A stretch of 43,236 nt of DNA from the NCBI RefSeq assembly GCF_003732665.1, contig NZ_MOBP01000001.1, positions 1 to 43,236 of the forward strand, in the 5' to 3' direction. The notes beneath the pieces were generated by a model. The model searched no databases. It had not been told where the DNA came from and was given only the letters and a program-made list of their open reading frames with translations. The position numbers and the translations under genes are program-made. Shown in pieces: positions 8,234 to 16,272 of this stretch. The first letter of the stretch is position 1. Every line of letters begins with the position of its first letter. The DNA comes from Pseudomonas frederiksbergensis. GTDB lineage: Bacteria > Pseudomonadota > Gammaproteobacteria > Pseudomonadales > Pseudomonadaceae.

Positions 8234-9340
8234 ATGCTGCTTTCACTCGAACCCCGTGGCCAGCAATCGCGCCTGATGTTGTGGTGCTCGCCGTTGCTGG
8301 CGGCGGTGCTGACGTTGGGCTGCGGCTCATTGCTGTTTATCGCCTTGGGCCACGACCCGTTGCTGACGTTGCACACCTTGCTGATTGCGCCGATCAGCGA
8401 TTTGTATGGCGTATCGGAATTGCTGGTCAAAGCCCTGCCGATTTTGCTCTGCGCTCTGGGCCTGGCGGTGGCGTATCAGGCGCGAATCTGGAACATCGGC
8501 GCCGAGGGCCAACTGTTGCTGGGCGCCCTGGCCGGCAGTGCGTTGGCGGTGAACATCATCGACATGCAAAGCCGCTGGGCGCTGGTGTTCATTTTGCTGG
8601 TCGGCACGCTGGCCGGCGCGGCGTGGGCCGGGCTTACGGCGTGGTTGCGTACCCGTTTCAATGCCAACGAAATCCTCACCAGCATCATGCTCAATTACAT
8701 CGCCCTCAACCTGCTGCTGTTTTGTGTGCACGGACCGTTGAAAGACCCGGCCGGGTTCAACTTTCCCGAGTCGGCGATGTTCGGCGATGCCAGCCGTTTG
8801 CCGTTGTTGATGGAGGACGGTCGGGTGCATGCCGGGGTGTATTTCGCCCTGCTCGCGTTGGTTGCGGTGTGGGTGTTGCTGCAGAAAAGCTTCGTCGGCT
8901 TTCAGATCAAAGTGCTCGGCCTGGACAAGCGTGCGGCAGGGTTTGTCGGCTTTCGCGAGAAGCGTTTGATCTGGCTGGCGCTGTTGATCAGCGGCGGTCT
9001 GGCGGGGCTGGCCGGGGTCTGCGAAGTGACTGGGCCGATCGGCCAATTGGTGCCGCAAGTCTCGCCGGGTTACGGCTATGCGGCGATCACCGTGGCGTTT
9101 CTCGGGCGGCTCAACCCCATCGGCATTCTGTTTTCCAGCCTGCTGATGGCGCTGCTGTACATCGGTGGCGAGAGCGCGCAGATGAGCATGAATCTGCCCC
9201 AAGCCATCACCCAATTGTTCCAAGGGATGATGCTGTTCTTCCTGCTGGCCAGTGATGTGCTGATTCTCTACCGACCCCGTTTGAATGTGCGCTGGGCGCG
9301 CCGCGCACCCGCCACCGCCGTAACCGCAGGAGCGCTGTGA
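8234..9340 (+). CDS. ABC transporter permease, nucleoside/simple-sugar type (first subunit)
   Basis: A 368-residue inner-membrane permease of the BPD_transp_2 (NupP/YufP) family, with about nine to ten hydrophobic helices. Family marks include AYQARIWNIGAEGQLLLGAL (about 78-97) and FNANEILTSIMLNYIALNLL in the cytoplasmic loop region. The ATG at 8234 is preferred because GGAG lies seven bases upstream and the hydrophobic N-terminus begins there. A longer frame upstream overlaps the ATPase gene and is ignored. The stop codon overlaps the start of the next permease (TGATG), which indicates translational coupling. It should form a heterodimeric channel with that protein. Confidence 0.88.
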   Translation: MLLSLEPRGQQSRLMLWCSPLLAAVLTLGCGSLLFIALGHDPLLTLHTLLIAPISDLYGVSELLVKALPILLCALGLAVAYQARIWNIGAEGQLLLGALAGSALAVNIIDMQSRWALVFILLVGTLAGAAWAGLTAWLRTRFNANEILTSIMLNYIALNLLLFCVHGPLKDPAGFNFPESAMFGDASRLPLLMEDGRVHAGVYFALLALVAVWVLLQKSFVGFQIKVLGLDKRAAGFVGFREKRLIWLALLISGGLAGLAGVCEVTGPIGQLVPQVSPGYGYAAITVAFLGRLNPIGILFSSLLMALLYIGGESAQMSMNLPQAITQLFQGMMLFFLLASDVLILYRPRLNVRWARRAPATAVTAGAL

Positions 9341-10266
9341 TGGATATCGATCTGCTGAGCAATATTTTCTACGCCATGGTCCGTTGCGGCACGCCGTTGC
9401 TGCTGGTGGCGCTGGGCGAACTCATCTGCGAGAAAAGCGGCGTCCTCAACCTGGGCCAGGAAGGCATGATGCTGTTTGGCGCGGTGATCGGTTTTATCGT
9501 CGCCCTGAACAGCGACAACCTGTGGCTCGGCGTGTTGCTGGCGATGCTGGCCGGGATGCTGTTGTCGTCGCTGTTCGCGTTGGTGGCGCTGGTGTTCAAC
9601 GCCAATCAGGTGGCCACCGGGTTGGCGCTGACGATTTTTGGTGTGGGCCTGTCGACCTTTGTCGGCGCGGCGTGGGTCGGTAAACCGCTGGCGGGTTTTG
9701 AGCCGCTGGCGATTCCGTATTTGAGTGAGATTCCGCTGATCGGGCGGATGCTGTTTGCCCAGGATTTGTTGGTGTACCTGTCGTTCGCGCTGTTTGCGCT
9801 GGTGGCCTGGGTGATCCTGAAAAGTCGTGTCGGGCTGATCATTCAAGCGGTCGGGGAAAACCCGGATGCGGCCAGTGCCATGGGGTTGCCGGTGCTCGGA
9901 GTGCGCACTTTGGCCGTGTTGTTTGGCGGGGCGATGGCCGGGTTGGCCGGGGCTTATTTGTCCCTGGCCTATACGCCGATGTGGGCCGAAAACATGAGCG
10001 CCGGGCGCGGCTGGATTGCCCTGGCGCTGGTGGTGTTCGCCAGTTGGCGGGTGTGGCGGTTGTTGCTTGGGGCGTACCTGTTCGGGCTCGCCAGCATCCT
10101 GCATCTGGTGGCGCAGGGGTTGGGGCTGGCGATTCCTTCCAGTTTGTTGGCGATGCTGCCGTATGTCGCGACCATTGTGGTGTTGGTGCTGTTGTCCCGG
10201 GATGCGGTGCGCACGCGGTTGTATGCGCCGGTGTCGTTGGGGCAGCCGTGGCAGGCGGGGCATTAG
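9340..10266 (+). CDS. ABC transporter permease, nucleoside type (second subunit)
   Basis: A 308-residue inner-membrane permease of the NupQ/YufQ type with about eight hydrophobic segments. It carries the family segment PLLLVALGELICEKSGVLNLGQEGMML near the N-terminus and AVGENPDAASAMGLPV in the mid-loop that contacts the ATPase. The ATG at 9340 overlaps the preceding stop by one base and sits seven bases after GGAG; a GTG at 9337 is the alternative. It completes the ATPase-permease-permease operon. No binding-protein gene follows; the likely partner is encoded at 15046-16128. Confidence 0.87.
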   Translation: MDIDLLSNIFYAMVRCGTPLLLVALGELICEKSGVLNLGQEGMMLFGAVIGFIVALNSDNLWLGVLLAMLAGMLLSSLFALVALVFNANQVATGLALTIFGVGLSTFVGAAWVGKPLAGFEPLAIPYLSEIPLIGRMLFAQDLLVYLSFALFALVAWVILKSRVGLIIQAVGENPDAASAMGLPVLGVRTLAVLFGGAMAGLAGAYLSLAYTPMWAENMSAGRGWIALALVVFASWRVWRLLLGAYLFGLASILHLVAQGLGLAIPSSLLAMLPYVATIVVLVLLSRDAVRTRLYAPVSLGQPWQAGH

Positions 10267-10284
10267 CAGCGACCGTGCGGGCCT

Positions 10285-10360
10285 CTTCGCGAGCAAGCCC
10301 GCTCCCACAATGGATCGGGTTTACACAGTTCCCTGTGGGAGCGGGCTTGCTCGCGAAGGC
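10285..10360. repeat. REP pair, outward-facing, overlapping the 3' end of a gene
   Basis: A reverse REP (10285-10308) and a forward REP (10335-10360) lie 26 bp apart, in the opposite order to the other pairs here. The forward copy lies inside the reading frame of the minus-strand membrane protein and supplies its last residues. Confidence 0.9.
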
Positions 10361-10752
10361 ATCCGAACCGGCAACACCTGAACCACGCTCCACGCCAATT
10401 CAAAGATCAAAAAAACCACCAATAACGAACTCGCACCATGAAGCAAGGCGTACAACTGCCAGGTAGCAAACAGAAATCTCCCAACCGCGTCATACCGCCC
10501 AAACACCTGCTGCGGATCCCGAATCCGCAACACCGCCCACACACAAACAATCGACCCCAACAGATTCGCCATCAACATGTGCATCGGCTCGAACACCGGC
10601 AACTCACCCGGCAAATCCAACGCCTGGCTCAACCCCGACAGCGCGCCATGCAGCAAAGCAAAACTCCACGGCGTGGCAAACGCCGCCGTCACGATCAAGT
10701 CATACCAGGCGCTGCCTTTCACCACTCGGCGATATTGCGTTGACGTCCACAT
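10321..10752 (-). CDS. Small integral membrane protein, unknown function, C-terminus encoded by a REP
   Basis: A 143-residue protein I do not recognise, with about four hydrophobic segments (roughly 17-40, 55-78, 88-106 and 108-125). It is probably an inner-membrane protein. Its last 14 or so residues (PSRASPLPQ and flanks) are translated from a REP repeat, so the ancestral stop has been lost and the reading frame now ends beyond the REP. The gene is divergent from a MerR gene. Its promoter has the 19-bp spacer and palindrome expected of MerR-activated genes (10785-10815), so it is probably the main target of that regulator. No function can be proposed from sequence. Confidence 0.7.
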   Translation of the reverse strand: MWTSTQYRRVVKGSAWYDLIVTAAFATPWSFALLHGALSGLSQALDLPGELPVFEPMHMLMANLLGSIVCVWAVLRIRDPQQVFGRYDAVGRFLFATWQLYALLHGASSLLVVFLIFELAWSVVQVLPVRMPSRASPLPQGTV

Positions 10753-10784
10753 CGGCGTTGCTCCATAAATTCAGGGAGCAACCA

Positions 10785-10815
10785 GGCTAAAGCCTGGAGT
10801 ATGCTCCAGGGTCAA
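10785..10815 (-). promoter_or_regulatory. MerR-type promoter with 19-bp spacer and palindromic operator
   Basis: On the minus strand -35 TTGACC (10810-10815) and -10 TTAGCC (10785-10790) are 19 bp apart. The spacer region holds the palindrome CCTGGAG-TATG-CTCCAGG (10793-10810, plus strand). Over-long spacers with a central palindrome are the hallmark of MerR-family activation by DNA distortion. It drives the membrane-protein gene and is placed to be bound by the adjacent MerR protein. Confidence 0.75.
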
Positions 10816-10831
10816 GCCCTTCTGAGACGTC

Positions 10832-11185
10832 ATGATGCGCATCGGTGAATTAGCCCAGGCCAGCGCCGTCAGCCGCGACACGTTGCGCTTCTACGAGCAG
10901 CGCGGATTGATCGCGGCGCAACGCAGCGCCAACGGTTATCGCGACTATCCGGCGGACATGGTGCAACTGGTGCTGTACATCAAGACCGCTCAACGGCTGG
11001 GCTTTACCCTCGGCGAGATCGGCAACAGCGTCGCCGCGTTGTGGCAGTCGCCTGACCCCGACAGCGCCGTCACGCAACTGCTGCAAGACAAGCTCAAGCT
11101 GATCGAAACCCGAATGGACGAACTCGGCGCATTGCGCAACGAGTTGCAGCAACGGCTCGGTCAACGTTGTCCATTAAATCCGTGA
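10832..11185 (+). CDS. MerR-family transcriptional regulator
   Basis: A 117-residue MerR protein, short for the family. The winged helix-turn-helix occupies residues 2-70 (MRIGELAQASAVSRDTLRFYEQRGL) and the dimerisation coiled coil about 80-113. It lacks the metal-binding cysteines of CueR or ZntR: the only cysteine is near the C-terminus in QRCPLNP. The effector may therefore be organic or redox-related, as in the NmlR/AdhR group, which also uses CTGGAG-like operators. ATG 10832 or 10835 could be the start. It diverges from the membrane-protein gene and is 25 bp upstream of the SDR gene, probably in one transcript with it. Confidence 0.85.
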   Translation: MMRIGELAQASAVSRDTLRFYEQRGLIAAQRSANGYRDYPADMVQLVLYIKTAQRLGFTLGEIGNSVAALWQSPDPDSAVTQLLQDKLKLIETRMDELGALRNELQQRLGQRCPLNP

Positions 11186-11210
11186 TTCTCATTTATCAAG
11201 GAAGCCACTC

Positions 11211-11897
11211 ATGTCCACGGCAAAAACCGCACTCATCATCGGCGCCTCCCGGGGCCTGGGCCTCGGCCTGGTAAAAACCCTGCTGGCCGACGGCTGGCAA
11301 GTCACCGCCACCGTGCGCAACCCGCAAAAGGCTGAGGCGCTGCAAGCGCTGGGCAAGGTACGGATTGAAAAACTCGACATGGATGATCAGCAGGCCGTCA
11401 TCGCGCTGAGCCAGCAACTCAAGGGCGAAGTGTTTGATCTGTTGTTCGTGAATGCCGGGGTCAAAGGACCTGATGTTCAAACGCCGGGTGGCGCGACACT
11501 GGCCGAAGTCGGGCAACTGTTTTTCACCAACGCCGTGGCGCCGATCAACCTGGCCCAGCGTTTCGCCGGGCAGATTCGCGATGGCAGCGGCGTGCTGGCG
11601 TTCATGAGTTCGGTGCTCGGCAGCGTGACCATGCCCGACGCGCCGGAACTGGCGTTGTACAAGGCCAGCAAAGCAGCGCTGAATTCCATGACCAACAGCT
11701 TTGTGACGCAGTTGGGCGAGCAGAAACTCACCGTGCTGTCGTTGCATCCGGGTTGGGTGAAGACGGATATGGGCGGCGAAGGGGCTGACATCGACGTGGA
11801 AACCAGCACCCGTGGACTGGTGGACCAGGTGAACGCATACACCGGCAAGGGCGGTCATCACTTCGTGAACTACAAGGGTGAAACCATTCCCTGGTAA
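11211..11897 (+). CDS. Short-chain dehydrogenase/reductase (SDR)
   Basis: A 228-residue classical SDR, NAD(P)-dependent. The cofactor motif is GASRGLGLGL (about 11-20), with NAG at about 83-85. The active site is the serine pair in AFMSSVLGS and Tyr-x3-Lys in YKASKAAL. A basic residue after the second strand (VRNPQKAE) hints at NADP(H). Substrate unknown. It starts 25 bp after the MerR stop with a good AAGGA site, so it is likely co-transcribed with the regulator. Family members of this length (CsgA-like SDRs) are cytoplasmic. Confidence 0.88.
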   Translation: MSTAKTALIIGASRGLGLGLVKTLLADGWQVTATVRNPQKAEALQALGKVRIEKLDMDDQQAVIALSQQLKGEVFDLLFVNAGVKGPDVQTPGGATLAEVGQLFFTNAVAPINLAQRFAGQIRDGSGVLAFMSSVLGSVTMPDAPELALYKASKAALNSMTNSFVTQLGEQKLTVLSLHPGWVKTDMGGEGADIDVETSTRGLVDQVNAYTGKGGHHFVNYKGETIPW

Positions 11898-11913
11898 CCC
11901 GCACAGCTTCAAT

Positions 11914-12001
11914 GTGGGAGCGGGCTTGCTCGCGAAGGCGGTGTGTCATCAAACATTAATGGCGACTGACACACCGTATTCGCGAGCAAGCCCGCTCCCA
12001 C
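11914..12001. repeat. REPIN
   Basis: Forward and reverse copies of the GTGGGAGCGGGCTTGCTCGC repeat are separated by about 40 bp, between the SDR and 8-oxoguanine deaminase genes. Potential long hairpin after the SDR stop codon. Confidence 0.93.
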
Positions 12002-12138
12002 AGGTCGGGCCGGGCTTGCCCATAACGCACTTTTGTTTGAAACTCCGCACCTCGTCCCCCGCGGCGACCCTGGATCAGCAGACAGGGTAATCACTGAGCT
12101 GGCTAACCTGAACCCAACTTTCAGAGGAGCCGGCCAAC

Positions 12139-13497
12139 ATGCCTGCGACCCGTACCTGGTTAAAAAATCCCCTCGCGATCTTCACTGCCAATGGCCTCGA
12201 TGCCCGTGGCGGTCTGGTGCTGCAAGACGGTGTGATCGTTGAACTGCTCGCCGCCGGCCAGCAACCCTCCGCGCCCTGTGCACAGGTCTTCGATGCCCGC
12301 GAGCATGTGATCCTGCCCGGCCTGATCAACACCCATCACCATTTCTATCAGACCCTGACCCGAGCCTGGGCGCCGGTGGTTAACCAGCCGTTGTTCCCGT
12401 GGCTGAAAACCCTGTACCCGGTCTGGGCGCGCCTGACCCCGGAAAAACTCGCCCTCGCCAGCAAAGTCGCGTTGGCCGAGTTGCTGCTGTCCGGTTGCAC
12501 CACGGCGGCCGATCACCATTACCTGTTTCCCGAAGGCCTGGAAAATGCGATCGACGTGCAAGTCGAAAGCGTTCGCGAATTGGGCATGCGCGCCATGCTG
12601 ACTCGCGGTTCCATGAGCCTCGGCGAAAAGGACGGAGGCCTGCCGCCGCAGCAAACCGTGCAGGAAGGCGAAGTGATTCTCGCCGACAGTCAGCGCTTGA
12701 TCGCTGAGTACCACGAGCGCGGTGACGGCGCTCAAATCCAGATCGCTCTGGCGCCATGCTCGCCGTTCTCGGTGACCCCGGAAATCATGTCCGCCAGCGC
12801 CGAGTTGGCGAACAAACTCGACGTGCGCCTGCACACGCACCTGGCGGAAACCCTCGACGAAGAAGATTTCTGCCTGCAGCGCTTCGGCCTGCGCACCGTG
12901 GATTACCTGGACAGCGTCGGCTGGCTCGGCCCGCGTACGTGGCTGGCCCACGGCATCCATTTCAACCCCGACGAAATCGCCCGCCTCGGCGCGGCGGGCA
13001 CCGGGATTTGCCATTGCCCGAGCTCGAACATGCGCCTGGCGTCTGGCATCTGCCCTACCCTGGACCTGACCGCTGCCGGTGCGTTGCTGGGCCTGGGGGT
13101 GGACGGTTCGGCGTCCAACGATGCGTCGAACATGATGCTCGAAACCCGTCAGGCGCTGTACATCCAGCGCCTGCGCTATGGCGCCCAGAAGATCACCCCG
13201 GAATTGGTTCTGGGCTGGGCGACCAAGGGCTCGGCGAGTTTGCTCGGGCGTACCGATATTGGTGAACTGGCGGTGGGCAAGCAGGCGGACCTGGCGCTGT
13301 TCAAGCTCGATGAACTGCGCTTCTCCGGCAGCCATGATCCGGTGTCGGCGCTGCTGTTGTGCGGCGCGGATCGGGCGGATCGAGTGATGATCGGCGGCAA
13401 GTGGCGGGTGATTGATGGACAGGTTGAGGGGTTGGATCTGAAGGGGTTGATTGCGGATCACAGCCAGGCGGCTCGGCAACTGATCGCCGGCACCTAA
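12139..13497 (+). CDS. 8-oxoguanine deaminase (amidohydrolase superfamily, subtype III)
   Basis: A 452-residue amidohydrolase. The metal ligands are His66 and His68 (THHHF), histidines in HTHLAE (about 232-237) and AHGIHF, and Asp322 in GVDGSASND. The sequence closely follows P. aeruginosa PA0142, shown experimentally to deaminate 8-oxoguanine to urate; related enzymes act on guanine, cytosine or atrazine-like compounds. An AGAGGAG site precedes the ATG. The position among purine uptake and adenine deaminase genes agrees with a role in clearing oxidised purine bases. The gene is flanked by REPINs on both sides and is probably transcribed alone. Assignment within the superfamily rests on remembered similarity, not a search. 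Confidence 0.85.
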   Translation: MPATRTWLKNPLAIFTANGLDARGGLVLQDGVIVELLAAGQQPSAPCAQVFDAREHVILPGLINTHHHFYQTLTRAWAPVVNQPLFPWLKTLYPVWARLTPEKLALASKVALAELLLSGCTTAADHHYLFPEGLENAIDVQVESVRELGMRAMLTRGSMSLGEKDGGLPPQQTVQEGEVILADSQRLIAEYHERGDGAQIQIALAPCSPFSVTPEIMSASAELANKLDVRLHTHLAETLDEEDFCLQRFGLRTVDYLDSVGWLGPRTWLAHGIHFNPDEIARLGAAGTGICHCPSSNMRLASGICPTLDLTAAGALLGLGVDGSASNDASNMMLETRQALYIQRLRYGAQKITPELVLGWATKGSASLLGRTDIGELAVGKQADLALFKLDELRFSGSHDPVSALLLCGADRADRVMIGGKWRVIDGQVEGLDLKGLIADHSQAARQLIAGT

Positions 13498-13514
13498 GTC
13501 GATCGCGGTCCAAT

Positions 13515-13604
13515 GTGGGAGCGGGCTTGCTCGCGAAGGCGGGGTGTCAGGCAATGATGATGATGTGACTGACACGCCCTCTTCGCGAGCAAGCCCGCTC
13601 CCAC
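13515..13604. repeat. REPIN
   Basis: An inverted pair of the GTGGGAGCGGGCTTGCTCGC repeat, 90 bp, lies in the convergent gap between the deaminase and antiporter genes. A bidirectional hairpin here could act as a transcript 3' boundary. Confidence 0.93.
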
Positions 13605-13641
13605 ATTTTGATTCGGTTCCCACAGCGGTTTTGTGGTGATT

Positions 13642-14730
13642 TTAGAGACCGAGCAGCGACAACATGATGAACGTCGCAAACAACACAAAATGCGTCATAC
13701 CCTCAATGGCATTGGTTTCCCCGTCATTGAGGTTGATCGCGCTGACGATCAGCGTCAGGAAAATCATTACCGTCTGCACCGGGGTCATCGCCATTTGAAA
13801 CGGTTGGCCGGTGTAGAGCGCCATCGCTTCCATCACCGGCACGGTCAGGATCACCGTCGACAGCGACGCGCCCATGGCGATGTTGACCACTGACTGCATG
13901 CGGTTGGCCAACGCCGCGCGCAACGCGGTCAAGATCTCGGGTGCCGCAGAAATCGCCGCCACCAGGATCGCCGTGATCACCGGCGGCGCGCCCGTGCCTT
14001 CCAGGCCCAGGTCGAGGGTCTTGGACATCACCTCGGCCAAGGCGCCGATCACCACCACACCAAACACCAGCGTCGCGATACTCAGCGGCACATTGACCGG
14101 TTCAGATTCTTCCTCCGGGACTTTCTTGCGGCGTTTTTCCGGGTAGCTGTAGCTGAAGAAATAACTGTGCGGCCCGACCTGCATGCGCAGGAACAAGGTG
14201 TAGAGCACGATCATCGCGCCGATGGTGAACGCCGAATAAACCTTCCAATTGGCCTCGGGAATGAACTCCGGCACCACCATGGAAACGCCCATGGCGGTGA
14301 GGATCATCACGCTGTAGCTGCGCGCCGAGTCGTCGTTGTAGGACTGTTCGCCATGCTTGATCCCACCCATCAACGCGGCCAGACCGAGGATGCCGTTGAT
14401 ATCGAGCATCACCGCCGAGTAAATCGTGTCACGCACCAGGGTCGGCGAGGCTTCGTTGCTCATCATGATCGCTAGGATCACCACTTCCACCAGCACGGCG
14501 GCCAGGGTCAGGATCATCGTGCCGTAGGGGTCACCGACTTTTTCCGCCAGCAGCTCGGCGTGATGAGCCACGCGCATGGACGCCGCGACGATGAAGGCGA
14601 TCAGCACCAGCCCGGCGGCCAGCGCAACGGGTTGGCCGTTGTGCAGCATCCACGGCTCCAGCGGGTACGCGACGACGGCGGCGATAACGGCCAGCAACAG
14701 AAATTTTTCTTGCTTGAGGAGTGTGAGCAT
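13642..14730 (-). CDS. chaA: Calcium/sodium:proton antiporter, ChaA family
   Basis: A 362-residue CaCA-superfamily exchanger with about eleven hydrophobic segments. The two alpha repeats are visible: HHAELLAEKVGDPYGTMILTLAAVLVEVVIL (about 56-86), aligning with E. coli ChaA, and PPVITAILVAAISAAPEILTALRAAL in the second half. A charged cytoplasmic loop (YPEKRRKKVPEEESEP, about 195-210) separates the halves. It would expel Ca2+ or Na+ against a proton gradient across the inner membrane. In the second repeat the usual APEG reads APEI, a small departure in the ion-binding region. The gene is isolated on the minus strand inside the purine region and has no visible functional link to it. Confidence 0.87.
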   Translation of the reverse strand: MLTLLKQEKFLLLAVIAAVVAYPLEPWMLHNGQPVALAAGLVLIAFIVAASMRVAHHAELLAEKVGDPYGTMILTLAAVLVEVVILAIMMSNEASPTLVRDTIYSAVMLDINGILGLAALMGGIKHGEQSYNDDSARSYSVMILTAMGVSMVVPEFIPEANWKVYSAFTIGAMIVLYTLFLRMQVGPHSYFFSYSYPEKRRKKVPEEESEPVNVPLSIATLVFGVVVIGALAEVMSKTLDLGLEGTGAPPVITAILVAAISAAPEILTALRAALANRMQSVVNIAMGASLSTVILTVPVMEAMALYTGQPFQMAMTPVQTVMIFLTLIVSAINLNDGETNAIEGMTHFVLFATFIMLSLLGL

Positions 14731-15045
14731 TGCGGGCCTTTTGCACAGTGGAGCGAAACCAGGGTGATGAGCTACTGACTGCGGGGCGGCGCTAACGTTT
14801 CGTTACACCTTAGCGCACCAGTGGATGGCGTGGATTGGCAAGCGTGCACCGGGATAGTTCTGCGCTAGCCGTCAGGGCCTCTTCGCGGGCAAGCCTCGCT
14901 CCTACAGGAGCGGTGTTCGCGTCGCTTTTGTAGGAGCGAGGCTTGCCCGCGAAGGCCGTAACGCGGTTTCGAATGTTTTGTTGTCCTGTTGGTCAGCAAT
15001 TTGCATTGACCTCGCCATCCTCAAAACAAAATGGAGTTCGAGTTC
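14731..15045. other. 315-bp divergent gap with a REP pair
   Basis: The region separates the antiporter gene (minus) from the binding-protein gene (plus), so it must hold both promoters. Apart from the REP pair at 14881-14957 and a GC-rich stretch I see no clear promoter or operator. Confidence 0.5.
14881..14957. repeat. REP pair, GTAGGAGCGAGGC subtype, outward-facing
   Basis: A reverse copy (14881-14905) and a forward copy (14930-14957) of GTAGGAGCGAGGCTTGCCCG are separated by 24 bp. The CCCGCGAA ending and GTAGGAG start mark a different subfamily from the common one. Confidence 0.9.
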
Positions 15046-16128
15046 ATGCATAAACGTCCGTTGAAGAAGCTGTTGTGCGCCGTTGCCGTGGCGATGGGGC
15101 TGAGCGCCAGCCTGACCGCCAGTGCCGCCGACCCGCTGAAAGTCGGCTTCGTCTATATCGGCCCGATCGGTGACCACGGCTGGACGTATCAGCATGAACA
15201 GGGGCGCAAGGCGCTGGCGGAGAAGTTCGGTTCGCAGATCACCACCAACTACGTGGAAAACGTCGCCGAAGGCGCCGACGCCGAGCGGGTGATCCGCAAC
15301 ATGGCCAAGGACAATTACGACCTGATCTTCACCACCTCTTTCGGCTACATGAACCCGACCCTGAAAGTCGCCAAGCAATTCCCCAAGGTGACCTTCGAAC
15401 ACGCCACCGGCTATAAGCAGGACAAGAACCTCGGCACTTACCTGGCGCGCACCTATGAGGGGCGCTATGTCGGCGGCTTCCTCGCGGCGAAGATGACCAA
15501 GACCAAGAAGATCGGCTACATCGCCTCGTTCCCGATCCCGGAAGTGATCCGCGACATCAACGCCATTCAACTGGCCCTGAACAAATACAACCCCGGCACC
15601 GAGATCAAAGTGGTGTGGGTCAACTCGTGGTTCGATCCGGGCAAAGAGGCCGATGCCGCCAACGCCCTGATCGACCAGGGCGTGGACGTGGTGTTCCAGC
15701 ACACTGACAGCCCGGCGCCGATTCAGGCGGCCGAACGGCGTGGCGTGTATGCCGTGGGCTACGCTTCGGACATGCAGCACTTCGGGCCCAAAGCGGTTCT
15801 GACCTCCATCGTCAACGACTGGGGCCCGCACTATATTCAGGCGACCCAAAGCGTGCTCGACCACACCTGGAAATCCCAGGATTACTGGGGCGGTTTGAAG
15901 GAAGGCACGGTCGAATTGCCGATCAGCGATTTGGTGCCTGCACCGGTGAAAGCCGAAGCCGAGCAGATCATTGCCGACATCAAGAGCGGTGCGCTGCATC
16001 CGTTCACCGGGCCGATCAAGGATCAGGCCGGGGTCGAGAAAATCCCGGCGGGGGTGACGGCCACCAATGCGGAACTGGCGTCGATGAACTACTACGTTGA
16101 AGGCATGAAGGCCGAAATCCCGAAGTAG
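15046..16128 (+). CDS. BMP-family ABC transporter substrate-binding protein (purine nucleoside/base type)
   Basis: A 360-residue periplasmic binding protein of the BMP (PnrA-like) family, whose members bind nucleosides or nucleobases. A signal peptide occupies residues 1-27 (KRPLKK, a hydrophobic core, ASA/ADP cleavage). There is no lipobox, so it is soluble in the periplasm. Family marks are VGFVYIGPIGDHGWTYQHEQGRK and VVFQHTDSPAPIQAAERRGV. The ATG at 15046 is preferred over 15031 because GGAG precedes it by nine bases and the signal peptide begins there. It is the natural partner of the ATPase and permeases at 6669-10266, although more than 4.7 kb separates them. It is followed by a REPIN and the 2OG oxygenase gene. 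Confidence 0.88.
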   Translation: MHKRPLKKLLCAVAVAMGLSASLTASAADPLKVGFVYIGPIGDHGWTYQHEQGRKALAEKFGSQITTNYVENVAEGADAERVIRNMAKDNYDLIFTTSFGYMNPTLKVAKQFPKVTFEHATGYKQDKNLGTYLARTYEGRYVGGFLAAKMTKTKKIGYIASFPIPEVIRDINAIQLALNKYNPGTEIKVVWVNSWFDPGKEADAANALIDQGVDVVFQHTDSPAPIQAAERRGVYAVGYASDMQHFGPKAVLTSIVNDWGPHYIQATQSVLDHTWKSQDYWGGLKEGTVELPISDLVPAPVKAEAEQIIADIKSGALHPFTGPIKDQAGVEKIPAGVTATNAELASMNYYVEGMKAEIPK

Positions 16129-16154
16129 TCCTTCACTCCATACACAATCCCCCT

Positions 16155-16241
16155 GTGGGAGCGGGCTTGCTCGCGAAGGCGTCGTGTCAGTCAACATCAA
16201 TACTGCTGATACACCGCTTTCGCGAGCAAGCCCGCTCCCAC
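16155..16241. repeat. REPIN
   Basis: An inverted REP pair of the common subtype lies between the binding-protein and oxygenase genes, which point the same way. It may let the abundant binding-protein mRNA be stabilised or processed separately. Confidence 0.93.
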
Positions 16242-16272
16242 ATTGGACTTTCAGCGTTTTTAAGGACTGCGC

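Noticed and set aside
12160..13623. 487-codon minus-strand frame opposite 8-oxoguanine deaminase
   Set aside because: Antisense shadow reading into a REPIN; the plus-strand gene has all metal-binding motifs.
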